DNA of 64,000 nucleotides, taken from an uncultured Christensenellaceae bacterium (GTDB lineage Bacteria; Bacillota; Clostridia; Christensenellales; Borkfalkiaceae). The translations under genes and the position numbers were made by a program. The first letter of the stretch is position 1, and every line of letters begins with the position of its first letter. Under the pieces are notes generated by a model that did not search any database, had not been told where the DNA came from, and was given only the letters and a program-made list of their open reading frames with translations. The stretch lies in the NCBI GenBank assembly GCA_910588685.1, contig CAJUPX010000011.1, forward strand, positions 9,747-73,746. The letters run 5' to 3'. Positions 51,071 through 59,549 of the stretch are shown here, one piece after another.

Positions 51071-52579
51071 ATGAAAAAAAAGTTACTTTGGTGCGTTGCA
51101 GCCGTTACGGCGGCGTGTACGGTACTGTCCGCCTGCTCCGCTAAAAATATAGGCGACAGTAATTCTATAGGCGGCGTTGTGACCCCTCCGCCGGCATCCG
51201 AACCGGACTGGGCGGGCGACGGCGACCCCGGCTACGTTTACGGAGATATAATAGAACAGAGTTTTAAAAATACGAAAAACGAGCCCTCCTCCTATTTTTC
51301 GCTTGACCGAAACACCGCTACCTATTCCATTGTGCGCAGCCGTATTGAGAACGGATATAATATAGACCCGCTTTCGGTACGCGTGGAAGAGATGATAAAT
51401 TATTTTAATTACGACTTTGCCGCGCCCGAGGATAAGGCGGTAGGCGTTTCCGCCTATCTTGCCGACTGTCCCTGGAATTCGGATAATAAGCTGATGATGG
51501 CGGGAATAAAAACCTCGGAGATAAATTTAAGCGGATTAAACTCTAACTACGTGTTTTTAATCGACGTGTCGGGGTCTATGGCGGGTACGGACCGCATAGG
51601 ACTTGCAAAAACAGGCGTTTACGAGCTTTTAAAAAACCTCGGCGAAAACGACTGTGTGTCGCTTGTAACCTACGCAAGCGGAGTAAACACTGTTTTAGAG
51701 GGCGTTGAGTGCACGGAGGACGGCAAAAGCCGCATCCAAAGCGCGGTGCAGCAGCTTAAAGCTTCGGGCGCGACAAACGGCGGCGACGGGCTTGAAAGAG
51801 CGTACAGGATTGCCGGCGAACGTTTTATAGAGGGCGGAAACAACCGCGTTATAATAATTTCCGACGGCGATTTTAACGCAGGTATAAACAATCCCGATTA
51901 CCTTAAAATTTTTATACAGGATAAGGCGAAAAGCGGGGTATATCTCTCGGTTATAGGCGTTGGAATGGGCAATATGCGCGACGATATGCTTGAAACTCTT
52001 GCTACCTGCGGCAACGGCAACTACGCTTACCTCGACAACGAAACAGAGGCTAAAAAGGTATTCTGCGAAGAGCTCGGCGGCACGCTCAAAACGGTTGCAA
52101 AGGATGCAAAAGCGGGTGTGACCTTTACGGAGAACGTGGAAAAATACAGACTCATAGGCTACGATACCAAGATAATATCAGAGGACGATTTCAACGACGA
52201 AGACGCCGACACCGGTGAAATAGGCAGTAATTTAAGCGTTGTTGCGCTCTACGAAATTGTACTGTCGGATAGTGCGGACGGAAAACTTGCCGACGTTGAA
52301 ATAAAATATAAAGACGTAACGGGCGAGGGAGAAATTTCCGAGAGCGTATCCGCGCAGGTATATACCTATACTCCCGCCTCCGACGATCTGACGTTTGCAG
52401 GCTGCGTTGCGGAGTTCGGACTTATTTTAAGGCAGTCCGAATACAAGGGCTCGGCGAGCTACGGCGGCGTTATTCAAAGGCTCGGACAGTTGCAGGATTA
52501 TATTGCGGACGACGTTTACAAAAAGGAATTTATAAACCTTGTAGACAAAGCTTCAGAAAATGCCGCCCGCCGCCGCTGA
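51071..52579 (+). CDS. YfbK-like von Willebrand factor A lipoprotein
   Basis: A 502-residue surface lipoprotein with lipobox VLSAC (Cys22). The YfbK-type N-terminal domain (about 75-150; YSIVRSRIENGYNIDPLSVR and VEEMINYFNYDF) precedes a vWA domain with the metal site FLIDVSGSMAG near 165-175. A DUF3520-like C-terminal domain follows (about 345-495). A metal-dependent adhesion or assembly role is likely but unproven. An AACGAGGTG site precedes the ATG. Last gene of the sigma module. Confidence 0.9.
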   Translation: MKKKLLWCVAAVTAACTVLSACSAKNIGDSNSIGGVVTPPPASEPDWAGDGDPGYVYGDIIEQSFKNTKNEPSSYFSLDRNTATYSIVRSRIENGYNIDPLSVRVEEMINYFNYDFAAPEDKAVGVSAYLADCPWNSDNKLMMAGIKTSEINLSGLNSNYVFLIDVSGSMAGTDRIGLAKTGVYELLKNLGENDCVSLVTYASGVNTVLEGVECTEDGKSRIQSAVQQLKASGATNGGDGLERAYRIAGERFIEGGNNRVIIISDGDFNAGINNPDYLKIFIQDKAKSGVYLSVIGVGMGNMRDDMLETLATCGNGNYAYLDNETEAKKVFCEELGGTLKTVAKDAKAGVTFTENVEKYRLIGYDTKIISEDDFNDEDADTGEIGSNLSVVALYEIVLSDSADGKLADVEIKYKDVTGEGEISESVSAQVYTYTPASDDLTFAGCVAEFGLILRQSEYKGSASYGGVIQRLGQLQDYIADDVYKKEFINLVDKASENAARRR

Positions 52580-52588
52580 ATAAAAAAT

Positions 52589-52620
52589 TAAAGGTGCGAA
52601 ATTATATCGCACCTTTTTTG
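52589..52620. terminator. Terminator between vWA gene and purA
   Basis: AAGGTGCGA pairs with TCGCACCTT around AATTATA with an A-run before and TTTTTT after. It serves two convergent genes. Confidence 0.92.
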
Positions 52621-52632
52621 TTACGGTTTTTA

Positions 52633-53913
52633 TCAATACATTTTAATGCAAGCTTCGCGTTCGGCTCCGACGGATACGTAGCGGATTTTACAGCCGCACA
52701 GCTTTTCCAAAAGCGATATGTAGTCGAGCGCCTCTTTGGGCAAATCTTCTTTCTTCCTGCACTTTGAAATGTTGCGGTTCCAGCCCTTAACCTTTTCAAA
52801 AACGGGCGTGCACTCGTCTAAAACGTCGGTAAACGGAAATTCGTTTATAACTTTGCCGTTAAGCATATAATGCGTGCATATTTCAATTTCTTCGTAGCCG
52901 TCGAGAACGTCGAGCTTGGTCAGAGCAATTTCGTCCGCGCCCTGGCAACGTATACCGTAGCGCGAAGCAACCACGTCGAAAGGTCCCACTCTTCTCGGTC
53001 TGCCTGTCGCCGCTCCGTATTCGCCGCCGAGTTCGCGCAGCTTTTCCGCCTTTTCGCCGAAGTACTCGCAGGTGAAAGGTCCCGCGCCCACGCAGCTTGA
53101 ATAAGCTTTCATAATGCCTATGGAATTTGTAAGTTTCAGGTTGGGCACGCCCGCGCCTATGGGCGCGTACGCCGCGATTGTAGACGACGAAGAGGTATAG
53201 GGAACTATGCCGTAATCGATGTCACGCAGAGCGCCGAGCTGAGCCTCGAACATTATATTTTTGCCTTTTGCCGCCGCGTCATCGAGATAAAGTCCGACGT
53301 CGGTTACGTACTCCGCAAGAGGCTTACCGAACTCCTCGAAATAGCTCTGCATTTCCTCTACGGTCACGGGATTAAAGCCGTAAGCCTTAATAGTCATATT
53401 TTTCCAGGCGACTATATCAGGCAGTCTTTTATAAAGCAGAGCAAGATTTTTGAGCTCGCCCATTCTGAACGCCTTTTTCATATACTTGTCGGCGTAAACA
53501 GGAGCAATGCCGCGGCGGGTGGAGCCGTACGGCTTGCCGGTTGCTTTTTGCAGTCTGTCCTCTTCCATAATATCCTGCAAAACGTTATAGGGCATTGTAA
53601 TTATTGCTTTATCGCTTATTTTTAGGTTTTCGGGCGATATTTTAATGCCGCCGTCGCGCAGACGCTGCATTTCGCCGCAGAGGTGTTTAAGGTCTATTAC
53701 CATACCGGGACCGAGAACGTTTACCACGTCCCCGCGCAAAATACCGGAGGGCAAAAGATTTAAAATAAACTTGCCTTTTTCGTTTATGACGGTATGACCC
53801 GCGTTGTTGCCGCCCTGGTAACGGCAGACGATATCAAAATTTTCGGACAGAAGGTCCACCATTCTGCCCTTGCCTTCGTCGCCCCAGTTTATGCCGCATA
53901 TACTCGTTAACAT
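52633..53913 (-). CDS. purA: Adenylosuccinate synthetase
   Basis: A 426-residue PurA, GTP-dependent conversion of IMP and aspartate to adenylosuccinate. The P-loop is GINWGDEGKGRMVDLL with catalytic Asp13. Further motifs are GNNAGHTV, the IMP-contact GSTRRGIAPVYADK, and GAATGRPRRVGPFD with the switch Arg residues. GTP-binding TKLDVLDG lies toward the C-terminus. A GGGGAGGA site precedes the ATG. Confidence 0.97.
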   Translation of the reverse strand: MLTSICGINWGDEGKGRMVDLLSENFDIVCRYQGGNNAGHTVINEKGKFILNLLPSGILRGDVVNVLGPGMVIDLKHLCGEMQRLRDGGIKISPENLKISDKAIITMPYNVLQDIMEEDRLQKATGKPYGSTRRGIAPVYADKYMKKAFRMGELKNLALLYKRLPDIVAWKNMTIKAYGFNPVTVEEMQSYFEEFGKPLAEYVTDVGLYLDDAAAKGKNIMFEAQLGALRDIDYGIVPYTSSSSTIAAYAPIGAGVPNLKLTNSIGIMKAYSSCVGAGPFTCEYFGEKAEKLRELGGEYGAATGRPRRVGPFDVVASRYGIRCQGADEIALTKLDVLDGYEEIEICTHYMLNGKVINEFPFTDVLDECTPVFEKVKGWNRNISKCRKKEDLPKEALDYISLLEKLCGCKIRYVSVGAEREACIKMY

Positions 53914-54016
53914 ACATCCTCCCCGTGTTCAAACCTGAGCCAGAACAACCTTAATTATTATAGTTTAACTTGTACTTTAAGTCAAGTAAAATGTTCGTTG
54001 AATATATTTATTGCGG

Positions 54017-54868
54017 TTATTTATTTGCGGCGAGATATTCCGCTGCGGCGTGCGCCGCGATATTGCCCTCTCCCGCCGACTTGATATACTGGTAAGGTCT
54101 GCCCACGCAGTCGCCTGCGGCAAAAACGCCCGCAAGATTTGTGCGCATATTTCTGTCAACGGTTACATGTCCGCCGTCGGTTTGCAGTCCTTTGAGCAAA
54201 ATTGCGGGAGAAACGGAATTTCTCAGTATAAACGCACCGTCAACCTGCCGTTGTTCATCCTTATACGCCACGCTTTCAAGGCGCAGTCCGCCCTTAAACT
54301 CAACAGGGGGCTTTACAAGTATTTCGGCGTTGTCCGCTTTAATTTCGCAGCCCTTGTACAGCGGCGTAACCACGGCGTGTCCCGCTATGCCGCAAAGGTA
54401 CTCCGCTTCGTGTTCAAGGCTTTTATCATAGCAAATAACAGCTATATTTTTACCCTTGTATAAAAAACCGTCGCACGTGGCGCAGTAGCTTACTCCGCGC
54501 CCCAAAAACTGCTCCTCGCCCTTAACAGGCTTTACCGATTGCACGCCAAGGCACAGTATAACCGTTTTACCCTCGTACACCTCATTGCCAGCGAGCACCG
54601 AATATCCGCCGTCTACAGGATAAACGCCAGTTACCAGAGCTTTTACGCTTTCTATACCCATAGCTTTTACGTGTCCTGTAAACGCGGCGCCGAGCTCCGC
54701 GCCCGAAACGTCAGGCAAACCGGGATAATTTTTTACAAGCTCCGCGCTGCTGACTTTGCGCGATACGTCCGAGCTCGCAATCCATATAAACTTTTTACCG
54801 AGTATTTTTGCATTGATTGCGGCGCTTACCCCCGCGGGACCGCCGCCCACTATTATTATATCGTACAT
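54017..54868 (-). CDS. Thioredoxin reductase-like FAD oxidoreductase
   Basis: A 283-residue pyridine-nucleotide-disulfide oxidoreductase. The FAD loop is IIVGGGPAGVSAAINAK. The redox site is SYCATCDGFLYKGK (CATC, as in thioredoxin reductases). The usual NADPH GxGxxx loop is altered to IAVICYDKSLEHEAEYL. The C-terminal FAD motif is GVFAAGDCVGRPYQYIKSAG. The weakened NADPH loop recalls ferredoxin-dependent or deeply rooted clostridial reductases. No Shine-Dalgarno; TATAAT lies six bases before the ATG. Confidence 0.88.
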   Translation of the reverse strand: MYDIIIVGGGPAGVSAAINAKILGKKFIWIASSDVSRKVSSAELVKNYPGLPDVSGAELGAAFTGHVKAMGIESVKALVTGVYPVDGGYSVLAGNEVYEGKTVILCLGVQSVKPVKGEEQFLGRGVSYCATCDGFLYKGKNIAVICYDKSLEHEAEYLCGIAGHAVVTPLYKGCEIKADNAEILVKPPVEFKGGLRLESVAYKDEQRQVDGAFILRNSVSPAILLKGLQTDGGHVTVDRNMRTNLAGVFAAGDCVGRPYQYIKSAGEGNIAAHAAAEYLAANK

Positions 54869-54874
54869 ATTAAT

Positions 54875-54880
54875 ATTATA
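54875..54880 (-). promoter_or_regulatory. -10 box of the thioredoxin reductase-like gene
   Basis: Minus-strand TATAAT six bases before the ATG. No good -35 at 17 bases, so the promoter is only tentative. Confidence 0.45.
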
Positions 54881-54954
54881 ACCTTTTATCCGTTACATAA
54901 AACACCTGTATAATACCGCATATACCCGCAAACCGACCGATTATCGTAAATTGA

Positions 54955-54983
54955 TTGAAACATTACCGTAATTAAAGTATAAT
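54955..54983 (+). promoter_or_regulatory. Promoter of the LytTR-DUF3021 operon
   Basis: TTGAAA (54955-54960), 17-base spacer, TATAAT (54978-54983), about 30 bases before the AAAGGAGG site. Confidence 0.8.
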
Positions 54984-55021
54984 CCCTATGTAAAGCGCGC
55001 TTAGAAAAAGGAGGTTTTAAT

Positions 55022-55462
55022 TTGAAAATCGAAGTAAAGCTCGACGAAAGCTGTACGGAAACAAAGATAATAATTATCGCGGCAAAAATGACGGACGAGA
55101 TATCCTCTCTAATGCAAAGATTATCCGAAGACGCGCCGCAAGTAATCGTAGGATTTGACGGCGACGAAGTTATATTGCTTGACCCGGCGGATATAGTGAG
55201 AATTTATTCGGCAATCGGTAAAGTATTTGCCGTCGTCGGCAACAAAGAATACGTATTGCGCCTAAGGCTGTACGAAACGGAAGAAAGATTGAGCGGAAAA
55301 GGATTTGTACGAATTTCAAATTCCGAAATAATCAACGTCAGAAAAGCTAAAAAATTCGATTTGAGTACGGCAGGCACCATTTGCGTATCACTGTCGAACG
55401 GAAATATAAGCTTTGTTTCAAGGCGATTTGTTACAAAAATCAAAAAAACTTTGGGTATATGA
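55022..55462 (+). CDS. LytTR DNA-binding regulator
   Basis: A 146-residue protein with a C-terminal LytTR domain (about 45-146): VILLDPADIVRIYSAIGKVF, GFVRISNSEIINVRKAKKF and FVSRRFVTKIKKTLG. There is no receiver domain, as in the single-domain LytTR regulators paired with DUF3021 proteins. The start is TTG 55022, set by AAAGGAGG eight bases upstream. It is co-transcribed with the membrane partner 9 bases downstream, which probably controls it. Confidence 0.9.
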   Translation: MKIEVKLDESCTETKIIIIAAKMTDEISSLMQRLSEDAPQVIVGFDGDEVILLDPADIVRIYSAIGKVFAVVGNKEYVLRLRLYETEERLSGKGFVRISNSEIINVRKAKKFDLSTAGTICVSLSNGNISFVSRRFVTKIKKTLGI

Positions 55463-55471
55463 GGTGATTTT

Positions 55472-55936
55472 ATGAAAAAGAAATTATTATTCCGCAGTCT
55501 TATCGGCGCGCCTGTCGGCGTTACGGTAAGCTTGATTATTACAATTATTTTTTCTATGTGTACGGGGCGCGGGGAATATTTCCCTGCAACGCAAGGGCTT
55601 GTTGATTTGTGCGGCAATACAGTAACCGCAGTTATCGTACAAATGATATGTTCTTTGTTTATCGGCGCTGTATGCGGCGGGGCGTCCGTAATATGGGAAG
55701 CGGAAAAATGGAGTTTATTAAAACAGACGTTAATTCATTTTACCGTTCTTGCCGTTCCGTTTTTTGCGGTTGGATACGTTATGAACTGGCTTCCGCACAA
55801 TATTTACGGCGCATTTGCATATTTCGGCGCATTTGCAGGCGTATATCTTATTATGTGGTTTTCAATCTACTTTTCCATTAAATATAAAGTCAATAAAATG
55901 AATAAGCAATTGCAGGAAATACAACAACAAGACTAA
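55472..55936 (+). CDS. DUF3021 membrane protein
   Basis: A 154-residue protein with four membrane segments (about 8-30, 48-72, 84-104 and 113-138) and a charged cytoplasmic tail (KVNKMNKQLQEIQQQ). Its hydropathy, length and position after a stand-alone LytTR gene match DUF3021 partners, thought to hold the regulator at the membrane. A GAGGTGATTTT site precedes the ATG. Confidence 0.85.
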   Translation: MKKKLLFRSLIGAPVGVTVSLIITIIFSMCTGRGEYFPATQGLVDLCGNTVTAVIVQMICSLFIGAVCGGASVIWEAEKWSLLKQTLIHFTVLAVPFFAVGYVMNWLPHNIYGAFAYFGAFAGVYLIMWFSIYFSIKYKVNKMNKQLQEIQQQD

Positions 55937-55974
55937 CGCTTTAATACGAACATCCGCTCAGACAAATTCTATTG

Positions 55975-56006
55975 AAAACAGCCCGCGCAATAGCGCGGGC
56001 TGTTAA
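55975..56006. terminator. Terminator between DUF3021 gene and hydrogenase gene
   Basis: A 12-bp stem AACAGCCCGCGC / GCGCGGGCTGTT around AATA. U-tracts are weak on both sides; convergent genes. Confidence 0.8.
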
Positions 56007-56011
56007 CTCTA

Positions 56012-57526
56012 TTAATTCATTTTACTTAGTTTTTCGGCGAGATTTTCCATCTCTTTGGGCGGCAGCGCAACCTCGCTGCTCTTTACGATCTGCTCCACTA
56101 TTATTTTAGCGCGCTCGGGAGGAATTATAGTTCCTACTCCGGCTACGCAACCGCCGGGGCAGCCCATTCCCTCTATCATATATCCGTTGAATTTGCCCGC
56201 CTTGGCAAGTGTTAATATCTTTTTACAGTCGGCAAGCCCCTCGGCGTGCTGAATTTTTACGTCGGTGCCGGGATAGTATTCGTTTATGCACTTTTCTATT
56301 GAGCTTGCAACGCCGCCCGCGCACGCATATCCCCTGCCCGCGCCCGTCGCTTTAAGAGTTACAGGCAGCTCTTCGAGTTCTTCGAGCTTTAATCCCTTGG
56401 CGTCGAACATACCCGCAAGCTCCTCGAATGTGATTACAAAATCCACGTGGCTGCGCACGGTCTTTCTCGAAGCCTCCAACTTTTTCGCCGCGCACGGTCC
56501 TATAAACACCACCCTTGCGTTTGGACGGTTTATTTTTATTGAACGCGCGGTTGCAACCATAGGCGTGAGTTCTTCCGAAACCTCGGAAGCGAGGTCGGGG
56601 AACTGCTTTTTAACGAGCACAGCCCAGGCGGGGCAGCAGCTTGTAAAAAGAAACGGCAATTTACCCGTAGTAACTTCGTTTACGTAATGGTGCGCCTCGG
56701 CTATACAGCCGACGTCCGCGCCTACTGCAACCTCGTACACGTCCTTGAAGCCGAGCGCAAGCAGCGCGGACTTCATTCTGCCCGGCGTAACCTTTGCGCC
56801 GAACTGTCCTATTATTGCGGGCGCGACGGCTGCAACAACCTCGTCTCCCTGCTTTATCGCCTGTACAAGCTGATATATCTGCGACTTGTCGGCAATAGCC
56901 CCGAAAGGACAAGCCGACATACACTGTCCGCACGCCACGCACACGTCGTTATTTATATGCGCTCTGCCGTACGGGTCGGTAGATATGGCTTTAACGCCGC
57001 ACGCGCTCGCGCAGGGGCGGACGTGGTGAGCTATCGCGTCGTAAGGGCACGCAGCCTTGCACCTGCCGCATTTTATGCACTTGGACTGGTCGATAAACGC
57101 CCTGCCGTCAACTATGGAAACGGCTCCCTTGGGACAGCTTTTAATGCACGCGTGCGAAACGCAGTTGCGGCACTGATTTGACACTACGTATTCGTTATCG
57201 GGACAGGCGTCGCAGGCGGACGGAATAACCTGCATTAAAGGCGGTTCGTAATATTTTTCCGCTATATTGCTCTTATCCACGCCCGAAGTAATGTGCACCG
57301 GCTTGTTTGCGGGACGGAGCGACAGTCCCATTGCAAGGCGCACGCGCTCCGCAGCTATCTGCCGTTCGCGGTAAATGCTCTCGCGGTATTTGGGAATTTC
57401 GTCGGGAGTTATAATATATGGTATTTCTTCGAGATCGTTTGCGGGGTTGTCCGACTCGTACGCTACGCGCGCCACTTCCGCAAACACTTTACGTCTTAAA
57501 TCGGTTACTACGCTTTGACTTTTCAT
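56012..57526 (-). CDS. [FeFe] hydrogenase, group-B-like monomer
   Basis: A 504-residue protein. An N-terminal cysteine-rich region (about 108-225) holds several [4Fe-4S] sites (CRNCVSHACIKSCP, CIKCGRCKAACP, CVACGQCMSACP). The H-cluster domain has L1 TSCCPAW, L2 FIGPCAAKK and L3 EGMGCPGGCVAG. L2 and the CxxxC-type N-terminus fit group B enzymes of anaerobic Firmicutes rather than CpI-like group A. It likely couples ferredoxin oxidation to H2 or senses H2. A GGAGGAAAAA site precedes the ATG. Maturation genes are not in the window. Confidence 0.9.
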   Translation of the reverse strand: MKSQSVVTDLRRKVFAEVARVAYESDNPANDLEEIPYIITPDEIPKYRESIYRERQIAAERVRLAMGLSLRPANKPVHITSGVDKSNIAEKYYEPPLMQVIPSACDACPDNEYVVSNQCRNCVSHACIKSCPKGAVSIVDGRAFIDQSKCIKCGRCKAACPYDAIAHHVRPCASACGVKAISTDPYGRAHINNDVCVACGQCMSACPFGAIADKSQIYQLVQAIKQGDEVVAAVAPAIIGQFGAKVTPGRMKSALLALGFKDVYEVAVGADVGCIAEAHHYVNEVTTGKLPFLFTSCCPAWAVLVKKQFPDLASEVSEELTPMVATARSIKINRPNARVVFIGPCAAKKLEASRKTVRSHVDFVITFEELAGMFDAKGLKLEELEELPVTLKATGAGRGYACAGGVASSIEKCINEYYPGTDVKIQHAEGLADCKKILTLAKAGKFNGYMIEGMGCPGGCVAGVGTIIPPERAKIIVEQIVKSSEVALPPKEMENLAEKLSKMN

Positions 57527-57647
57527 TTTTTCCTCCGGAAATGTATTCTTGTCAGCCAGTATATTATAGCACGCCGCGCCTGAATTTTCAACATCTTACA
57601 ACCGTTTTTTACAAACAATTTTTGTATGCGCAAGAAAAGAAAGCTAA

Positions 57648-57678
57648 AAACCCGCCGCGCACAGGGCGCGGCGGGCAG
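57648..57678 (-). terminator. lgt terminator
   Basis: CCCGCCGCGC (57651-57660) pairs with GCGCGGCGGG (57666-57675), and the minus strand continues TTTTTAGC. It starts just after the lgt stop. The rest of 57527-57650 shows nothing clear. Confidence 0.9.
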
Positions 57679-57690
57679 CTTATTCTATTT

Positions 57691-58584
57691 TTACGCCTGC
57701 GCGGGTTCGGCAGGTTTATCTCCGCCCGTGTTTTTGGAGCTTTTTTCAAGTTCGGGGTGTTTCATATGCCGCTTGAAAATATATTTGTAGAGGAATATAT
57801 ATCCCACGCCCAGAAGCACCATTAATATGCTCCAGAACTGCGAGGGGGTTATTCCGCCTATAAACTCGCCGCGGTAATCGTCGCGCACGTACTCGATTAA
57901 AAACCTCCATATACCGTAACCGATAAGGTATACGGAGAAATTGCAGTTGAACCTGAATTTAAAGAACAGTATAGCCATTGCTATGCCGATAGCAACCAGA
58001 AACAGGCATTCAAATAGCTGCGTGGGAACGACCTTGGGTCCTATAACAACCGTGCCTGTGTTTTCGTAATAGGTGCCGGCGCAGTGTATTCCGTACCAGG
58101 CGTCGGTTTCTCTGCCGTAGCAGCAGCCTGCAAAAAAGCAGCCGAGTCTGCCGAACGCGTGCGCAATTACTATACTGATTGGCACGAAAGGTAACAGGTC
58201 GCAGAGCCCTGCGTTCATATTGTTCTGTAACAGCTTTATTTTAGTACGCGGTGCAATTACGTAAACGTACAGCCACCACACGCCGAGGAAGCTGACAACG
58301 CCTCCTATAAGTCCGCCGATAAAGGTCATACCCTTTAAATGGAATCCTGCGTCGGGATTGGCTATTACGTCGTAAATCGCCTGGAACAGCGCAGCCGAAA
58401 AAATGCCGAAGCCGGTGCCGAACACTCCCACGAAAATAAGTTTGTCCGAAGCCTCCTCGTTAAAACCGCGCTTCCACATAACAAGCATAGTAAACGCAAA
58501 GCACGCGAGTATACCAACAGCCATACATACGCCGTACGCGTATATACCCTGTCCGAAAATTTTAAATAAAGGTTGAGGATGCAT
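57691..58584 (-). CDS. lgt: Prolipoprotein diacylglyceryl transferase
   Basis: A 297-residue polytopic Lgt that adds diacylglycerol to lipobox cysteines. The signature is HAFGRLGCFFAGCCYGRETD, and the YGxWRFLIEYxRxD-type motif reads GIWRFLIEYVRDD. N-terminal FGQGIYAYGVCMAVG fits. It serves the many lipoproteins of this window. A stem-loop of the family at 58591-58634 lies in its leader, beside the GGAG site. Confidence 0.95.
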   Translation of the reverse strand: MHPQPLFKIFGQGIYAYGVCMAVGILACFAFTMLVMWKRGFNEEASDKLIFVGVFGTGFGIFSAALFQAIYDVIANPDAGFHLKGMTFIGGLIGGVVSFLGVWWLYVYVIAPRTKIKLLQNNMNAGLCDLLPFVPISIVIAHAFGRLGCFFAGCCYGRETDAWYGIHCAGTYYENTGTVVIGPKVVPTQLFECLFLVAIGIAMAILFFKFRFNCNFSVYLIGYGIWRFLIEYVRDDYRGEFIGGITPSQFWSILMVLLGVGYIFLYKYIFKRHMKHPELEKSSKNTGGDKPAEPAQA

Positions 58585-58590
58585 ATATTT

Positions 58591-58634
58591 CTCCTTTCGT
58601 AAATTTTAATTGCAGTGACAATTAAAATTTTACG
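58591..58634 (-). repeat. SD-linked stem-loop, copy 1 (lgt leader)
   Basis: On the minus strand CGTAAAATTTTAATTG pairs with CAATTAAAATTTACG around the loop TCACTG and is followed by AAAGGAG and the lgt start. Related to 58785-58825 and 63943-63990. Confidence 0.8.
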
Positions 58635-58638
58635 ATTT

Positions 58639-58698
58639 GAGAGGCTCCGCCTCTCTTGCACAAATTTCTAAGGGCTCACCATTATATAATTTGTGCAA
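58639..58698. other. Inverted repeats in the lgt upstream region
   Basis: GAGAGGC/GCCTCTC (58639-58645 and 58649-58655) and TTGCACAAATT/AATTTGTGCAA (58656-58666 and 58688-58698). A minus-strand TATAAT lies inside the second pair. The region up to 58784 has no gene and also holds a third TTTGCACAAAT near 58733. Confidence 0.5.
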
Positions 58699-58784
58699 TT
58701 CACTCCGCCGAGGTGCAGGTTTGCACAAATCGGGTGTCGCTGCGCAAAAGCGCGGTTTTGCTTGCTCCGTTTAATAATTTATAT

Positions 58785-58825
58785 CCTTTCGTAAATTTTA
58801 ATTGCAGTGACATTTAAAATTTTAC
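58785..58825 (-). repeat. SD-linked stem-loop, copy 2 (orphan)
   Basis: Same stem and TCACTG loop followed by AAAGGA, but no start codon or gene follows within 150 bases except the lgt leader. Probably a relic or a duplicate leader. Confidence 0.75.
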
Positions 58826-58853
58826 GGCTCCCAAAAGAATTGTGCGCATATTA

Positions 58854-59549
58854 TCAATTTAATATATCAAAATCGAAAAATTTCCAGGGCGCTTCGACTT
58901 TCGGCGGCTCTATCATAAAGCGCAGCGCATCGCCCGTGGTGGGGTGCGAAAATCTTAAAGAATAAGCCCAGAGCGCAAGCTTGCCCTTAACCGCCTTTTC
59001 GCCGCCGTAGCGCATATCGCCGTATACGGGGCAGTTTAACGAAGCAGTCTGCACGCGTATCTGGTGCGTACGCCCCGTGTTCAACTTGATTTCGGCAAGC
59101 GACAGTCCCGCTTTTTCCTCTTTTACAACGTATTCGAGCGAGGCGAACTTAGCCCCCTCTTCGGTCTGCGTACAAACGTAAACCATATTGTTGACAGAGT
59201 TTTTTCTCAGATAATTTTCAAGCACCGCCCTTTTACGCTGCGGCACGCCGCAGAGCACGGCAAAATAGCGTTTTTCAAACCCGCCAGATTTAAGCTGTTC
59301 GGAAAGCCTTGCCGCCGCCTTTGAGGTTTTTGCAAACACCATAACCCCGCCCGTAGGTCTGTCAAGACGGTGTATAAGCCCTAAGAACACGTTGCCCGGC
59401 TTGTTATAGGTGACTTTTATATATTCCTTTACCAAATCGAATAAGTTATTATCGCCGCTTTCGTCGGGACAGCAGGGCAGCATCTGAGGCTTTAACACCA
59501 CGATTATATGGTTATCTTCGTAGAGAATATTGAGTTCACTTATTTCCAT
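58854..59549 (-). CDS. RluA-family pseudouridine synthase
   Basis: A 231-residue enzyme starting at 59549 (MEISELNILYEDN), where GAGAGGGAT is the ribosome site; the frame opens earlier without one. The catalytic motif is HRLDRPTGGVMVFAKTSKAA with its Asp. TGRTHQIRVQTASLNCPVYGD is the second RluA signature. No S4 domain is present, so it is of the short RluA/TruC type acting on rRNA or tRNA. It overlaps the methylase gene upstream by 14 bases. Confidence 0.93.
   Translation of the reverse strand: MEISELNILYEDNHIIVVLKPQMLPCCPDESGDNNLFDLVKEYIKVTYNKPGNVFLGLIHRLDRPTGGVMVFAKTSKAAARLSEQLKSGGFEKRYFAVLCGVPQRKRAVLENYLRKNSVNNMVYVCTQTEEGAKFASLEYVVKEEKAGLSLAEIKLNTGRTHQIRVQTASLNCPVYGDMRYGGEKAVKGKLALWAYSLRFSHPTTGDALRFMIEPPKVEAPWKFFDFDILN

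Noticed and set aside
58639..58784. A small gene in the lgt upstream region
   Set aside because: No open frame with a ribosome site of useful length was found; inverted repeats and the orphan stem-loop explain the structure better.
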